Shown in pieces: positions 1 to 8,369 of a DNA stretch of 64,000 bases. This DNA comes from Yoonia sp. R2331 (lineage in GTDB: Bacteria; Pseudomonadota; Alphaproteobacteria; Rhodobacterales; Rhodobacteraceae), in contig NZ_JBGCUN010000002.1 in the NCBI RefSeq assembly GCF_041103235.1, positions 62,001 through 126,000 of the forward strand, given 5' to 3'. Within the stretch, counting starts at the first letter, position 1; each line of letters opens with the position of its first letter. The translations under genes and the position numbers were made by a program. Under the pieces are notes generated by a model. It made no database searches. It saw only the letters and a list, made by a program, of their open reading frames with translations, and was not told the origin of the DNA.

Positions 1-54
1 AACCATTGCCGGTTCGTGGACGAGACCCAAGGCTACGGATACGGCGGCTACTGA
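1..54 (+). CDS. 3' end of an unidentified gene (partial)
   Basis: Frame 1 is open from the window edge to a TGA at 52-54 and encodes 17 residues ending in a Gly/Tyr-rich tail (GYGYGGY). It converges on rmlA, whose stop overlaps it by a few bases. Too little is present to assign a family. It could also be chance reading through the 3' end of rmlA's transcript region. Confidence 0.35.
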   Translation, partial: NHCRFVDETQGYGYGGY

Positions 55-920
55 CGCAAAAGACCGCGCAGATAGGCACCATAGGTGTTCTTGCCGAACA
101 TGTCTGCGCGCGCCTCCAGCGCTGCATCATCAATCCAGCCCGCCTCATAGGCGATCTCTTCAGGTGATCCAGTCTGCAGTCCCTGCCGATCCTGCAAAGT
201 GCGCACAAAATTCCCTGCGTCCAGCAGTGACGCATGTGTGCCCGTATCCAGCCAAGCAAAGCCGCGACCCATCTTTTCGACCGTTAGCAGCCCGTCGTTT
301 AGGTACATTTCCAGCAGCGTAACAATCTCCAGCTCGCCACGTGCCGACGGTTTGACCGCGCGCGCACGTTCCGGCGCACTGCCGTCCAGAAAGTACAAGC
401 CCGTTACCGCATAGGGTGACGGCGCGACCTCGGGCTTTTCGATGATTGCCTTGACCGTATCGCCCTCAAAATCGACGACGCCATAACGTTCAGGATCAGA
501 CACGCGGTAGCCAAAAACCGTGCCGCCTTCAGCCTGTAGATCGGCCTTTTGCAGGCTATCGGGCAATCCATGCCCAAAAAAGATATTGTCCCCCAGAACC
601 ATCGCACTGGGCGCGCCATCCAGAAAGTCTTCGGCCAGTACATAGGCCTGTGCAAGCCCATCAGGGCTGGGCTGTACAATCCAGGTCAGGCTGATCCCCC
701 ATTGCGATCCATCACCCATAAGTCTCTGAAATTGAGCCTGATCTTGTGGCGTTGTAATCATCGCAATCTCGCGTATCCCGGCCAGCATTAGGATGCTGAG
801 CGGGTAAAAGATCATCGGCTTGTCATACACCGGCAAAAGCTGCTTCGACACCGCAAGCGTCATCGGATAAAGCCGCGTGCCGGACCCACCGGCGAGGATG
901 ATCCCCTTGCGCTGCGTCAT
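48..920 (-). CDS. rmlA: glucose-1-phosphate thymidylyltransferase RmlA
   Basis: Makes dTDP-glucose from dTTP and glucose-1-phosphate, the first step of dTDP-L-rhamnose synthesis in the cytoplasm. The protein is 290 residues, a normal length. The nucleotide-binding signature GGSGTRL lies at residues 11-17, followed by the family's KQLLPVYDKPMIYYP-like segment (here with FYP) and later the GDNIFFG sugar-phosphate segment. An upstream in-frame ATG at 971 would add 17 residues. I chose 920 because the family starts just before the IILAGG strand and because this ATG overlaps the rmlD stop as ATGA. It is the last gene of the rmlCBDA operon. Confidence 0.96.
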   Translation of the reverse strand: MTQRKGIILAGGSGTRLYPMTLAVSKQLLPVYDKPMIFYPLSILMLAGIREIAMITTPQDQAQFQRLMGDGSQWGISLTWIVQPSPDGLAQAYVLAEDFLDGAPSAMVLGDNIFFGHGLPDSLQKADLQAEGGTVFGYRVSDPERYGVVDFEGDTVKAIIEKPEVAPSPYAVTGLYFLDGSAPERARAVKPSARGELEIVTLLEMYLNDGLLTVEKMGRGFAWLDTGTHASLLDAGNFVRTLQDRQGLQTGSPEEIAYEAGWIDDAALEARADMFGKNTYGAYLRGLLRQ

Positions 921-1765
921 GCGTCTGCCTCCATTACCTCTGCCACAACCCGCGCCAACGCTGGTTTCCATGCAGGTGGTCTAATCCCGAAAGTGTCCGT
1001 CAACGTGGCGCAATCAAGCCTTGAATTGGACGGCCGCTTTGCCGGTGTCGGATAGGCACTGCTGGGAATATCCGTCACGGTCACCCGCTGGCCGCTTGCC
1101 GCAAACACCGCGCGGGCGAAATCCGCCCAAGAGGTGCTGGGCTGGCCGCTGAAATGATAGGTGCCCACTTTGCGCGCATCATCCAACTGCGCGGCAATCT
1201 CCAGACAGGCCGCCGCAATCGCATCTGCGGGCGTTGGACCAGTCACTTGATCAGCCACCACATTCAGCGCATCGCGCGTGGCCCCCAACCGCAGCATCGT
1301 CTTCACGAAATTCGCACCATCGGCGGAAAAGACAGCCGCCGTGCGCAAGATCACTGCCCGCCCGCCCGCCGCGCGCACAGCAACTTCGCCCGCCAGCTTG
1401 CTGCGGCCATAGGCACCCAGCGGGCCGGTCGCCGCATCCGGCGCCCAAGGCGCGTGACCACTGCCATCAAACACATAATCGGTCGAGATATGCAAAAACG
1501 GGACGTCGCGCGCCGCACAGGCTGCCGCCATATGGCCGGGTGCCGTTGCGTTGATCGCCGTCGCAAGCGCCTCGTCTTCTTCGGCCCGGTCCACAGCCGT
1601 GTAGGCCGCAGCATTGATCACCGCATTTGGCGCACGCGCAGCGATCAACTCTGCAATCGGGTCAGGCTCTGCCAGATCCAGCGTTTCGCGACCCACGCAA
1701 TCTGCGCCCAAACGCCCCAGCGCCAGCGCCACCTGACCGGAGCGTCCGAACACCAGCACACTCAT
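917..1765 (-). CDS. rmlD: dTDP-4-dehydrorhamnose reductase RmlD
   Basis: Final reductase of dTDP-L-rhamnose synthesis, NAD(P)H-dependent, an extended SDR-family enzyme. The 282-residue protein opens with the nucleotide-binding turn GRSGQVA at residues 7-13. It has the STDYVFDG strand and the catalytic YxxxK motif (YGRSK) in the expected order. The start at 1765 overlaps the rmlB stop as ATGA; an ORF extension upstream to 1840 lies within rmlB and lacks family similarity. The gene is translationally coupled to both neighbours. Confidence 0.95.
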   Translation of the reverse strand: MSVLVFGRSGQVALALGRLGADCVGRETLDLAEPDPIAELIAARAPNAVINAAAYTAVDRAEEDEALATAINATAPGHMAAACAARDVPFLHISTDYVFDGSGHAPWAPDAATGPLGAYGRSKLAGEVAVRAAGGRAVILRTAAVFSADGANFVKTMLRLGATRDALNVVADQVTGPTPADAIAAACLEIAAQLDDARKVGTYHFSGQPSTSWADFARAVFAASGQRVTVTDIPSSAYPTPAKRPSNSRLDCATLTDTFGIRPPAWKPALARVVAEVMEADA

Positions 1766-2799
1766 GCGGTGCCCAGCCGTTCGCCCACGCCCGCGCGGTC
1801 CATCAGCCCTTGGAGCCAATCGCCGTTTTCCAGATACCATTCAACCGTCAGCCGCAGCCCTTCGTCCACAGTCACGGACGGGGTCCAGCCCAGTTCCGCC
1901 TGAACACGGCTGGCATCAATGGCATAGCGCTGATCGTGGCCGGGCCTGTCGGTAACAAAGGTGATCTGGTCGGCGTAAGGGTGATTGGCCGGACGCAACT
2001 CATCCAGAATGGCGCATAACTTGTGGACCAGGTCGATGTTCTTCACCTCGTTGAAGCCACCAATATTGTAGGACCGTCCGACCTGCCCCTTGTCGAGCGC
2101 CAGCAACAGCGCTGCGGCGTGATCCTCGACATATAGCCAGTCCCGAATATTTTCGCCCTTGCCATAAACCGGGATCGGCTTGCCGCCCAGCGCGTTCAAA
2201 ATCACCACCGGGATCAGCTTTTCAGGAAACTGATAAGGCCCGTAATTGTTTGAACAATTGGTCACGATGACCGGCAGGCCATAGGTCTCGGCCCATGCCC
2301 GGACAAGGTGATCTGACCCCGCCTTGGACGCCGAATAGGGGCTGCGCGGATCATAGGGCGTATCTTCGGTAAACATCCCCGTGGCACCCAACGACCCAAA
2401 GACCTCGTCGGTCGAAATATGGTGGAACCGAAACGCCTCTAGCTGGCCCTGCGCCATCCAATAGGCGCGCGCTGCTTCAAGCAGCGTGTAGGTGCCCATG
2501 ACATTGGTCGACACAAACGCTTCTGGCCCGTCAATCGACCGGTCCACGTGGCTTTCAGCGGCCAGATGCATGACAGTGTCCGGCCGATGTGCCGCAAAGA
2601 TGCGGTCCATCGCGGCGAGGTCCCGGATGTCTGCCTGTTCCAGCACATAGCGGTCGCTTGTCGCGGCCTCTGCCACGTTGTCCAGGCAGGCCGCATAGGT
2701 CAGGCTGTCGACATTGACGACCGCATCACCGCGCGCAATCGCCTGCCGCACCACGGCAGACCCGATGAACCCCGCCCCACCTGTCACCAATATCTTCAT
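1762..2799 (-). CDS. rmlB: dTDP-glucose 4,6-dehydratase RmlB
   Basis: Second step of dTDP-L-rhamnose synthesis. Short-chain dehydrogenase-type dehydratase of 345 residues with the GGAGFIG dinucleotide-binding motif at residues 7-13, AAESHVDRS, the STDEVFG segment and the catalytic YSASK motif. All are typical of RmlB. Its ATG overlaps the rmlC stop, and its stop overlaps the rmlD start, so the four rml genes form one tightly coupled unit. Confidence 0.97.
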   Translation of the reverse strand: MKILVTGGAGFIGSAVVRQAIARGDAVVNVDSLTYAACLDNVAEAATSDRYVLEQADIRDLAAMDRIFAAHRPDTVMHLAAESHVDRSIDGPEAFVSTNVMGTYTLLEAARAYWMAQGQLEAFRFHHISTDEVFGSLGATGMFTEDTPYDPRSPYSASKAGSDHLVRAWAETYGLPVIVTNCSNNYGPYQFPEKLIPVVILNALGGKPIPVYGKGENIRDWLYVEDHAAALLLALDKGQVGRSYNIGGFNEVKNIDLVHKLCAILDELRPANHPYADQITFVTDRPGHDQRYAIDASRVQAELGWTPSVTVDEGLRLTVEWYLENGDWLQGLMDRAGVGERLGTA

Positions 2800-3350
2800 G
2801 TTTGATACTCAAATGGGCTGTCAAAATCGGCCAATGCAGGTGCTGCGGCATCTTTGTCAGACAGGACGGGCGCACCCTCCAGCGGCCAATCCACGCCACA
2901 ACTGTCCCAATGCACCCCGCCATCGGCATCGGGTGCGTAAACGTCAGAGCATTTGTAGATGATCTCTGTCATCGGCTCCAACGTGACAAACCCATGGGCA
3001 AACCCCTCTGGCACCAGAAGTTGCGCGCCATTGTCAAAGCTCAGCACTTCGCCGACCCATTGCCCGTAGGTCGGGCTGCCTTTGCGGATATCAACGGCCA
3101 CATCAAAAAGCGCCCCGCGCCCACAGCGCACCAGCTTGGCCTGCGCATAAGGCGGCGCTTGAAAGTGCAGCCCACGCAACGTTCCTGTCGCTTCACTCAG
3201 TGAATGATTGTCCTGCACAAAATCATAGGACAGACCCGCTTCATCCAGTGCTGATTTCTTCCAGCTTTCGCTGAAAAAGCCGCGCGCATCGCCGAAACGG
3301 CGTGGCGTAATCTTCATTACACCCGGCAGGCTTGTCGCTTCAATCTTCAC
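2796..3350 (-). CDS. rmlC: dTDP-4-dehydrorhamnose 3,5-epimerase RmlC
   Basis: Cupin-fold epimerase acting between RmlB and RmlD. The 184-residue protein has the [13 protein letters not shown] start region, the RGLHFQ segment with the catalytic histidine, and VPEGFAHGF. The first ATG fits the usual N-terminus (lead-in IEATSLPGV); a second ATG 11 codons in is less likely. It is the first gene of the operon, so the promoter should lie in the 113-base gap at 3351-3463, where I see no clear -35/-10 pair. The C-terminal tail ends near [11 protein letters not shown]. Confidence 0.96.
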   Translation of the reverse strand: MKIEATSLPGVMKITPRRFGDARGFFSESWKKSALDEAGLSYDFVQDNHSLSEATGTLRGLHFQAPPYAQAKLVRCGRGALFDVAVDIRKGSPTYGQWVGEVLSFDNGAQLLVPEGFAHGFVTLEPMTEIIYKCSDVYAPDADGGVHWDSCGVDWPLEGAPVLSDKDAAAPALADFDSPFEYQT

Positions 3351-3463
3351 ACATCACATCCAGCATTGGTTCGCGGTTCCCTTGGGTGGTCGGTGATCGG
3401 CCGCGCTATTGCAAGTCCGACCAGCCCTACCCCCGCGCCATCGTGACCCATGCGCACCACCGT

Positions 3464-4120
3464 TCAGGACCTCCGATAAACCGTCAACGCCAGCACAGCG
3501 CCTGTCAAAAAACCGCCCAAATGGGTCTGCCAGGCAAGATGTCCGTTCAACGCCCACCACATGACAATATTGATCGCAATCAGTAGGCCCGCCATGCGGA
3601 TTACAGGTCCAATCCCCTCGCGCAGATCAACCCGGTCCAGATAATTCCATCCCAGCAAAGCCCCCGCCAAACCAAACAGCGCGCCAGAGGCACCAACCAT
3701 TGGCTGCGGTGTCTGCGCCAACAGCGCATAAGCAACAGCCCCACCCAGGATCGAACCACAATAGATCACCAAGAACCCGCGCCCGATGACACGGTCCATC
3801 ACAGCACTGCCAAGGCTGAAAAGCGTGATCATATTGACAATTAGATGCCCCATCCCCCCGTGCAGAAACCCATAGGTCAAAAACATGGTTGCCGGTTGCG
3901 CGGCATAGTTAGGCCGCCAGTTATCTAACAAACCGGGCCAGAACCCGGCGTATTCATAGGCGCGTTGCCGCAGCCGGACGTAATCAATGACCTGCCAATC
4001 CGATAGCGTCAGCACGATTTCGATCAGGCAGCACAAGCCAATCAGCGCCGCCAGAACGACCAATTGCTTGGCCGTGCGCGCGGGGTCCGGGGCGGCTTGA
4101 GGATCGGGGGTGGGGGACAA
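3464..4120 (-). CDS. rhomboid family intramembrane serine protease
   Basis: Polytopic membrane protease that cleaves transmembrane segments. The catalytic serine motif GASGALFGL and the late-helix histidine in THLGGFLTG are both present, with about six hydrophobic helices and an HGGMGHLIVNM segment resembling the rhomboid H-x-x-x-N helix. I place the start at a TTG at 4120 with an AAGGCGA ribosome-binding site eight bases before it; this follows directly on a promoter-like sequence at 4152-4180. Reading back to an ATG at 4279 would add 53 basic, family-unlike residues. It is unrelated to the T6SS as far as the sequence shows. Confidence 0.85.
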   Translation of the reverse strand: MSPTPDPQAAPDPARTAKQLVVLAALIGLCCLIEIVLTLSDWQVIDYVRLRQRAYEYAGFWPGLLDNWRPNYAAQPATMFLTYGFLHGGMGHLIVNMITLFSLGSAVMDRVIGRGFLVIYCGSILGGAVAYALLAQTPQPMVGASGALFGLAGALLGWNYLDRVDLREGIGPVIRMAGLLIAINIVMWWALNGHLAWQTHLGGFLTGAVLALTVYRRS

Positions 4121-4151
4121 CGCGGTCGCCTTGAACAAATGAACTGCGCCA

Positions 4152-4180
4152 AGATTAGGGGCAAGCAGCGCGCGTGCCAA
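4152..4180 (-). promoter_or_regulatory. putative sigma70-type promoter of the rhomboid gene
   Basis: On the minus strand TTGGCA and TAATCT are separated by exactly 17 bases. The predicted transcription start would lie about 25 bases before the proposed TTG start codon at 4120. This is motif matching only. Confidence 0.4.
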
Positions 4181-4277
4181 GCGAATGCGCGCTTGACGGT
4201 TCGCCCTGAAACCGGAACACTTGGGGGTGATATTGTCACGCACAGCATTTAAGGCCCGCGCTTTGGACACGCATACC

Positions 4278-4883
4278 ATGCCAGCAAACGGCCCCGTCGG
4301 ACGCTCCGGCGACGAAGGCGAAAAGACCCGGCCCCCTGCCGTGACGATGCGCTATGAAACGCTGGCTGACCTCTTTGCTGCCATCCCGCAACTGGCCGAA
4401 CTGACCCGCGACCGCCCGCGCCCAAACGAAGACGCGCAAGATGTGCTGTTTCGCCTGCGCCGCTCCAACACCCCCGAAGAGGCGATTACCTTTACCGCCT
4501 TTGCGTTTGTGCCAAAATTGGCGATCTGGTGGGGGTATGAATGCCTTCGTTCAATCCCAGAGGTGCTGACCCCGCTCGACCGCGAGATGATGGATGGCAT
4601 CGCTCAATGGATCGGGCAGCCAACGATGGAAAACCGCCACACCCTGATGCGAGAGGCGCTTTGGGCCACCGAAAAGTGTCCCGGTGTGCATCTTGCATTG
4701 GCGGTGGGCTGGTCCGGTGGCTCGATTGCACCCAATGACCCGGCATCCGTACCATTGCACCGATGCCCCCGCGCGATCAACACTGCGGTTTTGTCCTGCC
4801 TTGCGCAGGCCAACATCAGCCGTCGCACGATCTATTTGACGCGGTTTATGGACGTGGCACAATCGCTCTTCAAAGTGTATTGA
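4278..4883 (+). CDS. DUF6931-like protein at head of the T6SS operon
   Basis: A 201-residue soluble protein without signal peptide or membrane helix. The sequence from MRYETLADLFAAIPQ onward matches my memory of a small family (DUF6931) found beside T6SS genes; its biochemical function is not known to me. A Trp/Cys-containing middle (FVPKLAIWWGYECL) and a C-terminal CPRAINTAVLSCL helix are notable. It precedes tagH by 34 bases on the same strand, so co-transcription is likely. The start could instead be the ATG at 4347, directly before MRYETL; neither candidate has a strong ribosome-binding site. Confidence 0.65.
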   Translation: MPANGPVGRSGDEGEKTRPPAVTMRYETLADLFAAIPQLAELTRDRPRPNEDAQDVLFRLRRSNTPEEAITFTAFAFVPKLAIWWGYECLRSIPEVLTPLDREMMDGIAQWIGQPTMENRHTLMREALWATEKCPGVHLALAVGWSGGSIAPNDPASVPLHRCPRAINTAVLSCLAQANISRRTIYLTRFMDVAQSLFKVY

Positions 4884-4917
4884 ACCGTCAACACACACCT
4901 GAATCGCCCGGACTTCC

Positions 4918-6159
4918 ATGACGCTAACGCTGAAAATCGACAATTATGACGTGTTGCAGGACGGTGGTCCGACCTTTGTGACCGTCACCGGCAAGGGGCT
5001 GCAAATAGGCCGCTCCACCTCGATGGATTGGACCCTGCCGGATCCTGAACGCCATATCTCAAGCCACCATTTCAGCGTGGAATACCGCGATAACGCCTAT
5101 TTCCTTGTGGATACCTCGACCAATGGCGTCTTCTTGGATGGTCAGCGGCACCGGATCGAAGGCGCGCATAGGTTGCAATCGGGTGATCGCTTTCAGGTGG
5201 GTCACTATTACATTGTCGCCTCCGTCGAAGGCGCGGCCCCGAAGCCGACCGGGTTCACGCCAACCGCTGCGGCCCCTGCTGCCGCACCCCCACCGGCGGC
5301 GGCCCCGGCTGATGACAATGATCCGTGGTCGATGGGTGCGCCAGCCACGCCAATAAACCCTAATCCGACACCGAACCGCGATCCCTTTGCGGACTTCTCG
5401 CAGGATTTCATCGTCAATCCCCATGCGCCTGCCACACCACCGGCACCCGCACCTGCGCCACAGCCTGCGCATCAGGGGTCGGCCTCTCCCTTTGGCGATG
5501 CACCGCCCGCCGCAGGTGTGCCACCCGTCCAGCCAATGGTGCCGCAAGCCGCTCCGCCCCCGGGACAGGCGCAAGCCGCCGCAGGCAACGTGCTGGCGGC
5601 TTTCTGTGAAGGTGCAGGCCTGCCCGCGGGCAGCTACGGCAACGCCGATGCCGAAGCCCTGGCCCGCGAACTTGGCCGCACCATGCGTGTCGCCAGTCAG
5701 GAACTGATGGCGATGCTGCAAGACCGGGCATCGGCCAAGAAATTCACCCGTGGTGGCGAACGCACCATGATGGGCAACACCGAAAACAACCCGCTGAAAT
5801 TCCTGCCTGACGCTGCTCAGGCGCTCGAGGTGATGTTCCTGCAATCGCGCCCCGGCTTTATGGAAGGCGGCACCGGCATGGACGCCGCCCTACGCGATGT
5901 CCGCACGCATCAAATGGCCGTCTTTGCCGCAATCCAGCCTGCCTTGATTCAGCTTCTGTCCGACCTTTCTCCCGAGGCGATTGAGGATTCGGCAGGCAGT
6001 GGCGGGCTCTTGTCTGGGGGCGGAAAGCGCAAGGCTTGGGACACATTTGTCGAACGCTGGGACGAAAAAGTGGGCGCGCATGAAAACGGAATGTTGGGTG
6101 CTTTCCTTGAACATTTCGCCGAAAGCTACCGCACCGCCGTGCAATCGGCCAAAAGATAG
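4918..6159 (+). CDS. tagH: T6SS FHA-domain scaffold TagH
   Basis: The 413-residue protein starts with an FHA domain: GRS at residues 31-33, the SSHHF strand near 48-52 and TSTNGVFLDG near 66-75. These are the residues that bind phosphothreonine. A long Ala/Pro-rich linker (about 110-225) leads to a C-terminal domain of the kind found in T6SS-associated FHA proteins. In other T6SSs this protein reads threonine phosphorylation by PpkA and switches on secretion. Both PpkA and PppA are encoded in this window, and TssL and PpkA carry repeated candidate target threonines (see 37249-37449 and 30451-30678). Confidence 0.92.
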   Translation: MTLTLKIDNYDVLQDGGPTFVTVTGKGLQIGRSTSMDWTLPDPERHISSHHFSVEYRDNAYFLVDTSTNGVFLDGQRHRIEGAHRLQSGDRFQVGHYYIVASVEGAAPKPTGFTPTAAAPAAAPPPAAAPADDNDPWSMGAPATPINPNPTPNRDPFADFSQDFIVNPHAPATPPAPAPAPQPAHQGSASPFGDAPPAAGVPPVQPMVPQAAPPPGQAQAAAGNVLAAFCEGAGLPAGSYGNADAEALARELGRTMRVASQELMAMLQDRASAKKFTRGGERTMMGNTENNPLKFLPDAAQALEVMFLQSRPGFMEGGTGMDAALRDVRTHQMAVFAAIQPALIQLLSDLSPEAIEDSAGSGGLLSGGGKRKAWDTFVERWDEKVGAHENGMLGAFLEHFAESYRTAVQSAKR

Positions 6160-6184
6160 CGTGCAATATCAACACCATCGCCAC

Positions 6185-6201
6185 ACTCTTGTCACAAGAG
6201 T
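6185..6201. promoter_or_regulatory. 17-bp palindrome upstream of tssA
   Basis: ACTCTTGT-C-ACAAGAGT is a perfect inverted repeat with 8-base arms and a 1-base centre. It lies 26 bases past the tagH stop and about 100 bases before tssA. It is too short-looped and has no T-run to be a terminator, so a regulator-binding site is plausible. The regulator is unknown. Confidence 0.35.
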
Positions 6202-6231
6202 AAGGAATCCCTTGCTTGACCCGCGCGTCGG

Positions 6232-6243
6232 TTGACCGCAGGG
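6232..6243 (+). promoter_or_regulatory. 12-base box shared with the tssK upstream region
   Basis: TTGACCGCAGGG ends 57 bases before the tssA start codon. The same 12-mer on the minus strand (38847-38858) ends 57 bases before the tssK start. A second TTGACC lies 16 bases earlier (6216-6221). It may be a -35 element or an activator site; no convincing -10 follows at 16-18 bases. Confidence 0.4.
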
Positions 6244-6300
6244 TAAGATGGTAACTGTGCAGGCCAGAATGGCTAACCTGACGGGGCAGGTGACACGACT

Positions 6301-7674
6301 ATGACGCTTGATTGGCTCAACGAACCTATTTCTGACGACGAACCCGCGGGCCCAGACCTCGAAGCGGCGGACGACGCAGGTTTTCTTGATTACTACTACG
6401 AAGCCGAAGCGCTTATGCCAGAGCGGTACTTCACCCCCGGCATCAAAAGCGACAAGGACGAATTCGCGCCCGGTGCTTTGTTCGACAAAAAGTCGATCAG
6501 CCTCAAAGATCATAACCCAAAGATCGAAGGGCTGCTGAAACGCAGCCGCGACCTGCGGCTTTTGTCGTTGCAGGCGCGCCTTTGCATTCTGGCCGGTGAC
6601 CTGACCGGCTTTGTCGACGCGCTTGAAGGCACCGCCGATGTACTTGCGGCCTTCCCCGCTGACGTGAACCCCAAGGATTTGTCTGACAAGCGCGGCGCAC
6701 TGGACGAGCTTGGTAATTCCGTCGTGGTCGGCATTCCGTTGCAATACACCGAACTCGCCGGACCGGGCGAGGTGAGCTATCGCCGGATGCAGGTGGCGCT
6801 TGGCAAATCCGAACCGCGTCAAGGCGAGTTAGGCCTTGATCCGGGTAAACTGTCCGCTGAACTGGCCTCTCCGGGCAATGCCAAAGCCGTTGATGCGGCC
6901 CATGCCTTGCTCAGCCGCGCAGCTGGCGCATTGGCCCGCATCAAAGAGGCGGGACTGCTGAACGACCCGCCCTTTAACCCCGCAGTCGACCCAACAATGA
7001 CCACCATCGCCGACATTCAGGCGATGATCGCAAATGCCCGCCCCGATCTGACCCCGTGGTCAGCGGAAGAAGCCGCCGCAACCGAAAGCGCAGCTTCCGA
7101 CGACCCGGCCGAAGATGACGGCGGCACAGCAGCAGACGGCGGCGATGGCCCGACACCGGTGGCAGCTGCTCCAGTCGCGGCCCCCACAGTCGTCACCGCA
7201 ATCCCCTCGCGGACCGCTGCCCTGCGCACCCTCAGCGCGGTTGAGGCCTATTTTGCAACCCACGAACCCGCCGCACCGGCACTCTTGCTGATCACGCAGG
7301 CCCGGCTTTTGGTTGGCAAGCCGCTGATCGAAGCGATTGAAACCCTCTTGCCCGCCGACGCACCCCGCGTGATGATCGACTTTGGCCCCGCGACCGGGTT
7401 CAAAATGGACATGAACCGGCTCAAGATGCTGGCAGGCGAATCTGCCTCGCTTGCGGGTGCCGTCGAAAATGAAGACCCCGGTGAAGACCCCGTTGTCGGC
7501 AACCGGGCCGATGTGGCAGGCCACCTGTCCGCGCTCGAAGAATTCTTTCGGGCACGCGAACCGGCCAGCCCTATACCAGTTTTGCTCTTCCGCGCACGGT
7601 CGTATCTCGAAAAGGACTTCGCCGCGATCGTTGCAGAACTCATACCACCCCCGGCTGAGACACAAAGCGAATAA
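6301..7674 (+). CDS. tssA: T6SS protein TssA (ImpA family)
   Basis: TssA caps the growing sheath/tube and helps link it to the baseplate and membrane complex. The 457-residue protein starts with an ImpA N-terminal domain (WLNEPISDDEPAGPDLE, LYF-type region near residues 1-140). An acidic, Ala-rich linker follows (about 255-300). The C-terminus holds two copies of a 41-residue module, at codons 311-351 and 409-449, with 15 identical positions, each with an LSA-E--F----EPA-P core. The shared 12-base box and a palindrome lie in the 141-base leader, so this may be an internal promoter of the T6SS operon. Confidence 0.9.
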   Translation: MTLDWLNEPISDDEPAGPDLEAADDAGFLDYYYEAEALMPERYFTPGIKSDKDEFAPGALFDKKSISLKDHNPKIEGLLKRSRDLRLLSLQARLCILAGDLTGFVDALEGTADVLAAFPADVNPKDLSDKRGALDELGNSVVVGIPLQYTELAGPGEVSYRRMQVALGKSEPRQGELGLDPGKLSAELASPGNAKAVDAAHALLSRAAGALARIKEAGLLNDPPFNPAVDPTMTTIADIQAMIANARPDLTPWSAEEAAATESAASDDPAEDDGGTAADGGDGPTPVAAAPVAAPTVVTAIPSRTAALRTLSAVEAYFATHEPAAPALLLITQARLLVGKPLIEAIETLLPADAPRVMIDFGPATGFKMDMNRLKMLAGESASLAGAVENEDPGEDPVVGNRADVAGHLSALEEFFRAREPASPIPVLLFRARSYLEKDFAAIVAELIPPPAETQSE

Positions 7675-7766
7675 ACAACCAGAATCGTTTCCGCTGCCGC
7701 AGTCACAACCGTTGACTCACACCACCATTCGCAGTTTCATCTGCTTCAAATATTGGGAGAAAAATA

Positions 7767-8303
7767 ATGGCTTCAGATTCCGCAACAGGATTTATCAAGC
7801 GCAACCGTCCGCCCCGCGTAAACATTTCTTACGCCGACCCCTATGACGCAGAGAAGGTCGTTGAGCTGCCGTTTGTCATGGGCGTTATGGCCGATCTTTC
7901 GGGCAACGCTTCTCCGGTCGAGAAAGAAGCAATTGGTGATCGCGACTTTACCGACGTCACCAATTCCACGCTGGACGCTTATGTCGCCTCGGTGAACCCC
8001 GGCCTGTCCTTCAATGTTGAAAACAAGCTGGACCCCGACAGCACCGACCGTCTGGGCGTGAACCTTGAATTCAAATCGATGGACGATTTTGGCCCGGCCC
8101 AGGTTGCCCGTCAGGTGCCCGCGCTGAACAAACTGCTTGAGGCGCGCGAACAACTCGCCAACCTCGCCCGCTACATGAACGGCAAGTCCAAGGCCCAGGA
8201 TCACATCCGCGCCCTGCTCGACGATCCGGAACTGATGGCAGCACTAGCCGAACGTGCCGGGTCCGACGATGACGACGACGCCGAAGGCGAAGACAACGCA
8301 TAA
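7767..8303 (+). CDS. tssB: T6SS contractile sheath small subunit TssB (VipA)
   Basis: Small subunit of the contractile sheath, pairing with TssC. The 178-residue protein has the standard family start: a basic stretch FIKRNRPPRVNISY, then VELPFVMGVMADLSG, and RLGVNLEFKSMDDFGP in the middle. The C-terminus is very acidic (DDDDDAEGEDNA). A GGGAGAAAAATA ribosome-binding region precedes the ATG. The 92-base gap after tssA contains a TTGACT without a matching -10, so a separate promoter is uncertain. Confidence 0.97.
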   Translation: MASDSATGFIKRNRPPRVNISYADPYDAEKVVELPFVMGVMADLSGNASPVEKEAIGDRDFTDVTNSTLDAYVASVNPGLSFNVENKLDPDSTDRLGVNLEFKSMDDFGPAQVARQVPALNKLLEAREQLANLARYMNGKSKAQDHIRALLDDPELMAALAERAGSDDDDDAEGEDNA

Positions 8304-8369
8304 AATACGTAGCGCGCCCGACACTGGGTTTGGCGTGCTATCCAGAATACGAACAGGGGACATCACACG

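Noticed and set aside
1154-1903. 250-codon plus-strand frame opposite rmlD/rmlB
   Set aside because: It is a shadow of two well-supported genes, Arg/His-rich, with no family resemblance.
4120-4279. Rhomboid gene starting at the ATG at 4279
   Set aside because: The extra 53 residues are basic and family-unlike, would run back-to-back with the DUF6931-like gene, and cover a promoter-like sequence at 4152-4180.
7715-7766. Separate promoter for tssB (TTGACT near 7713)
   Set aside because: No matching -10; transcription from upstream of tssA is sufficient.
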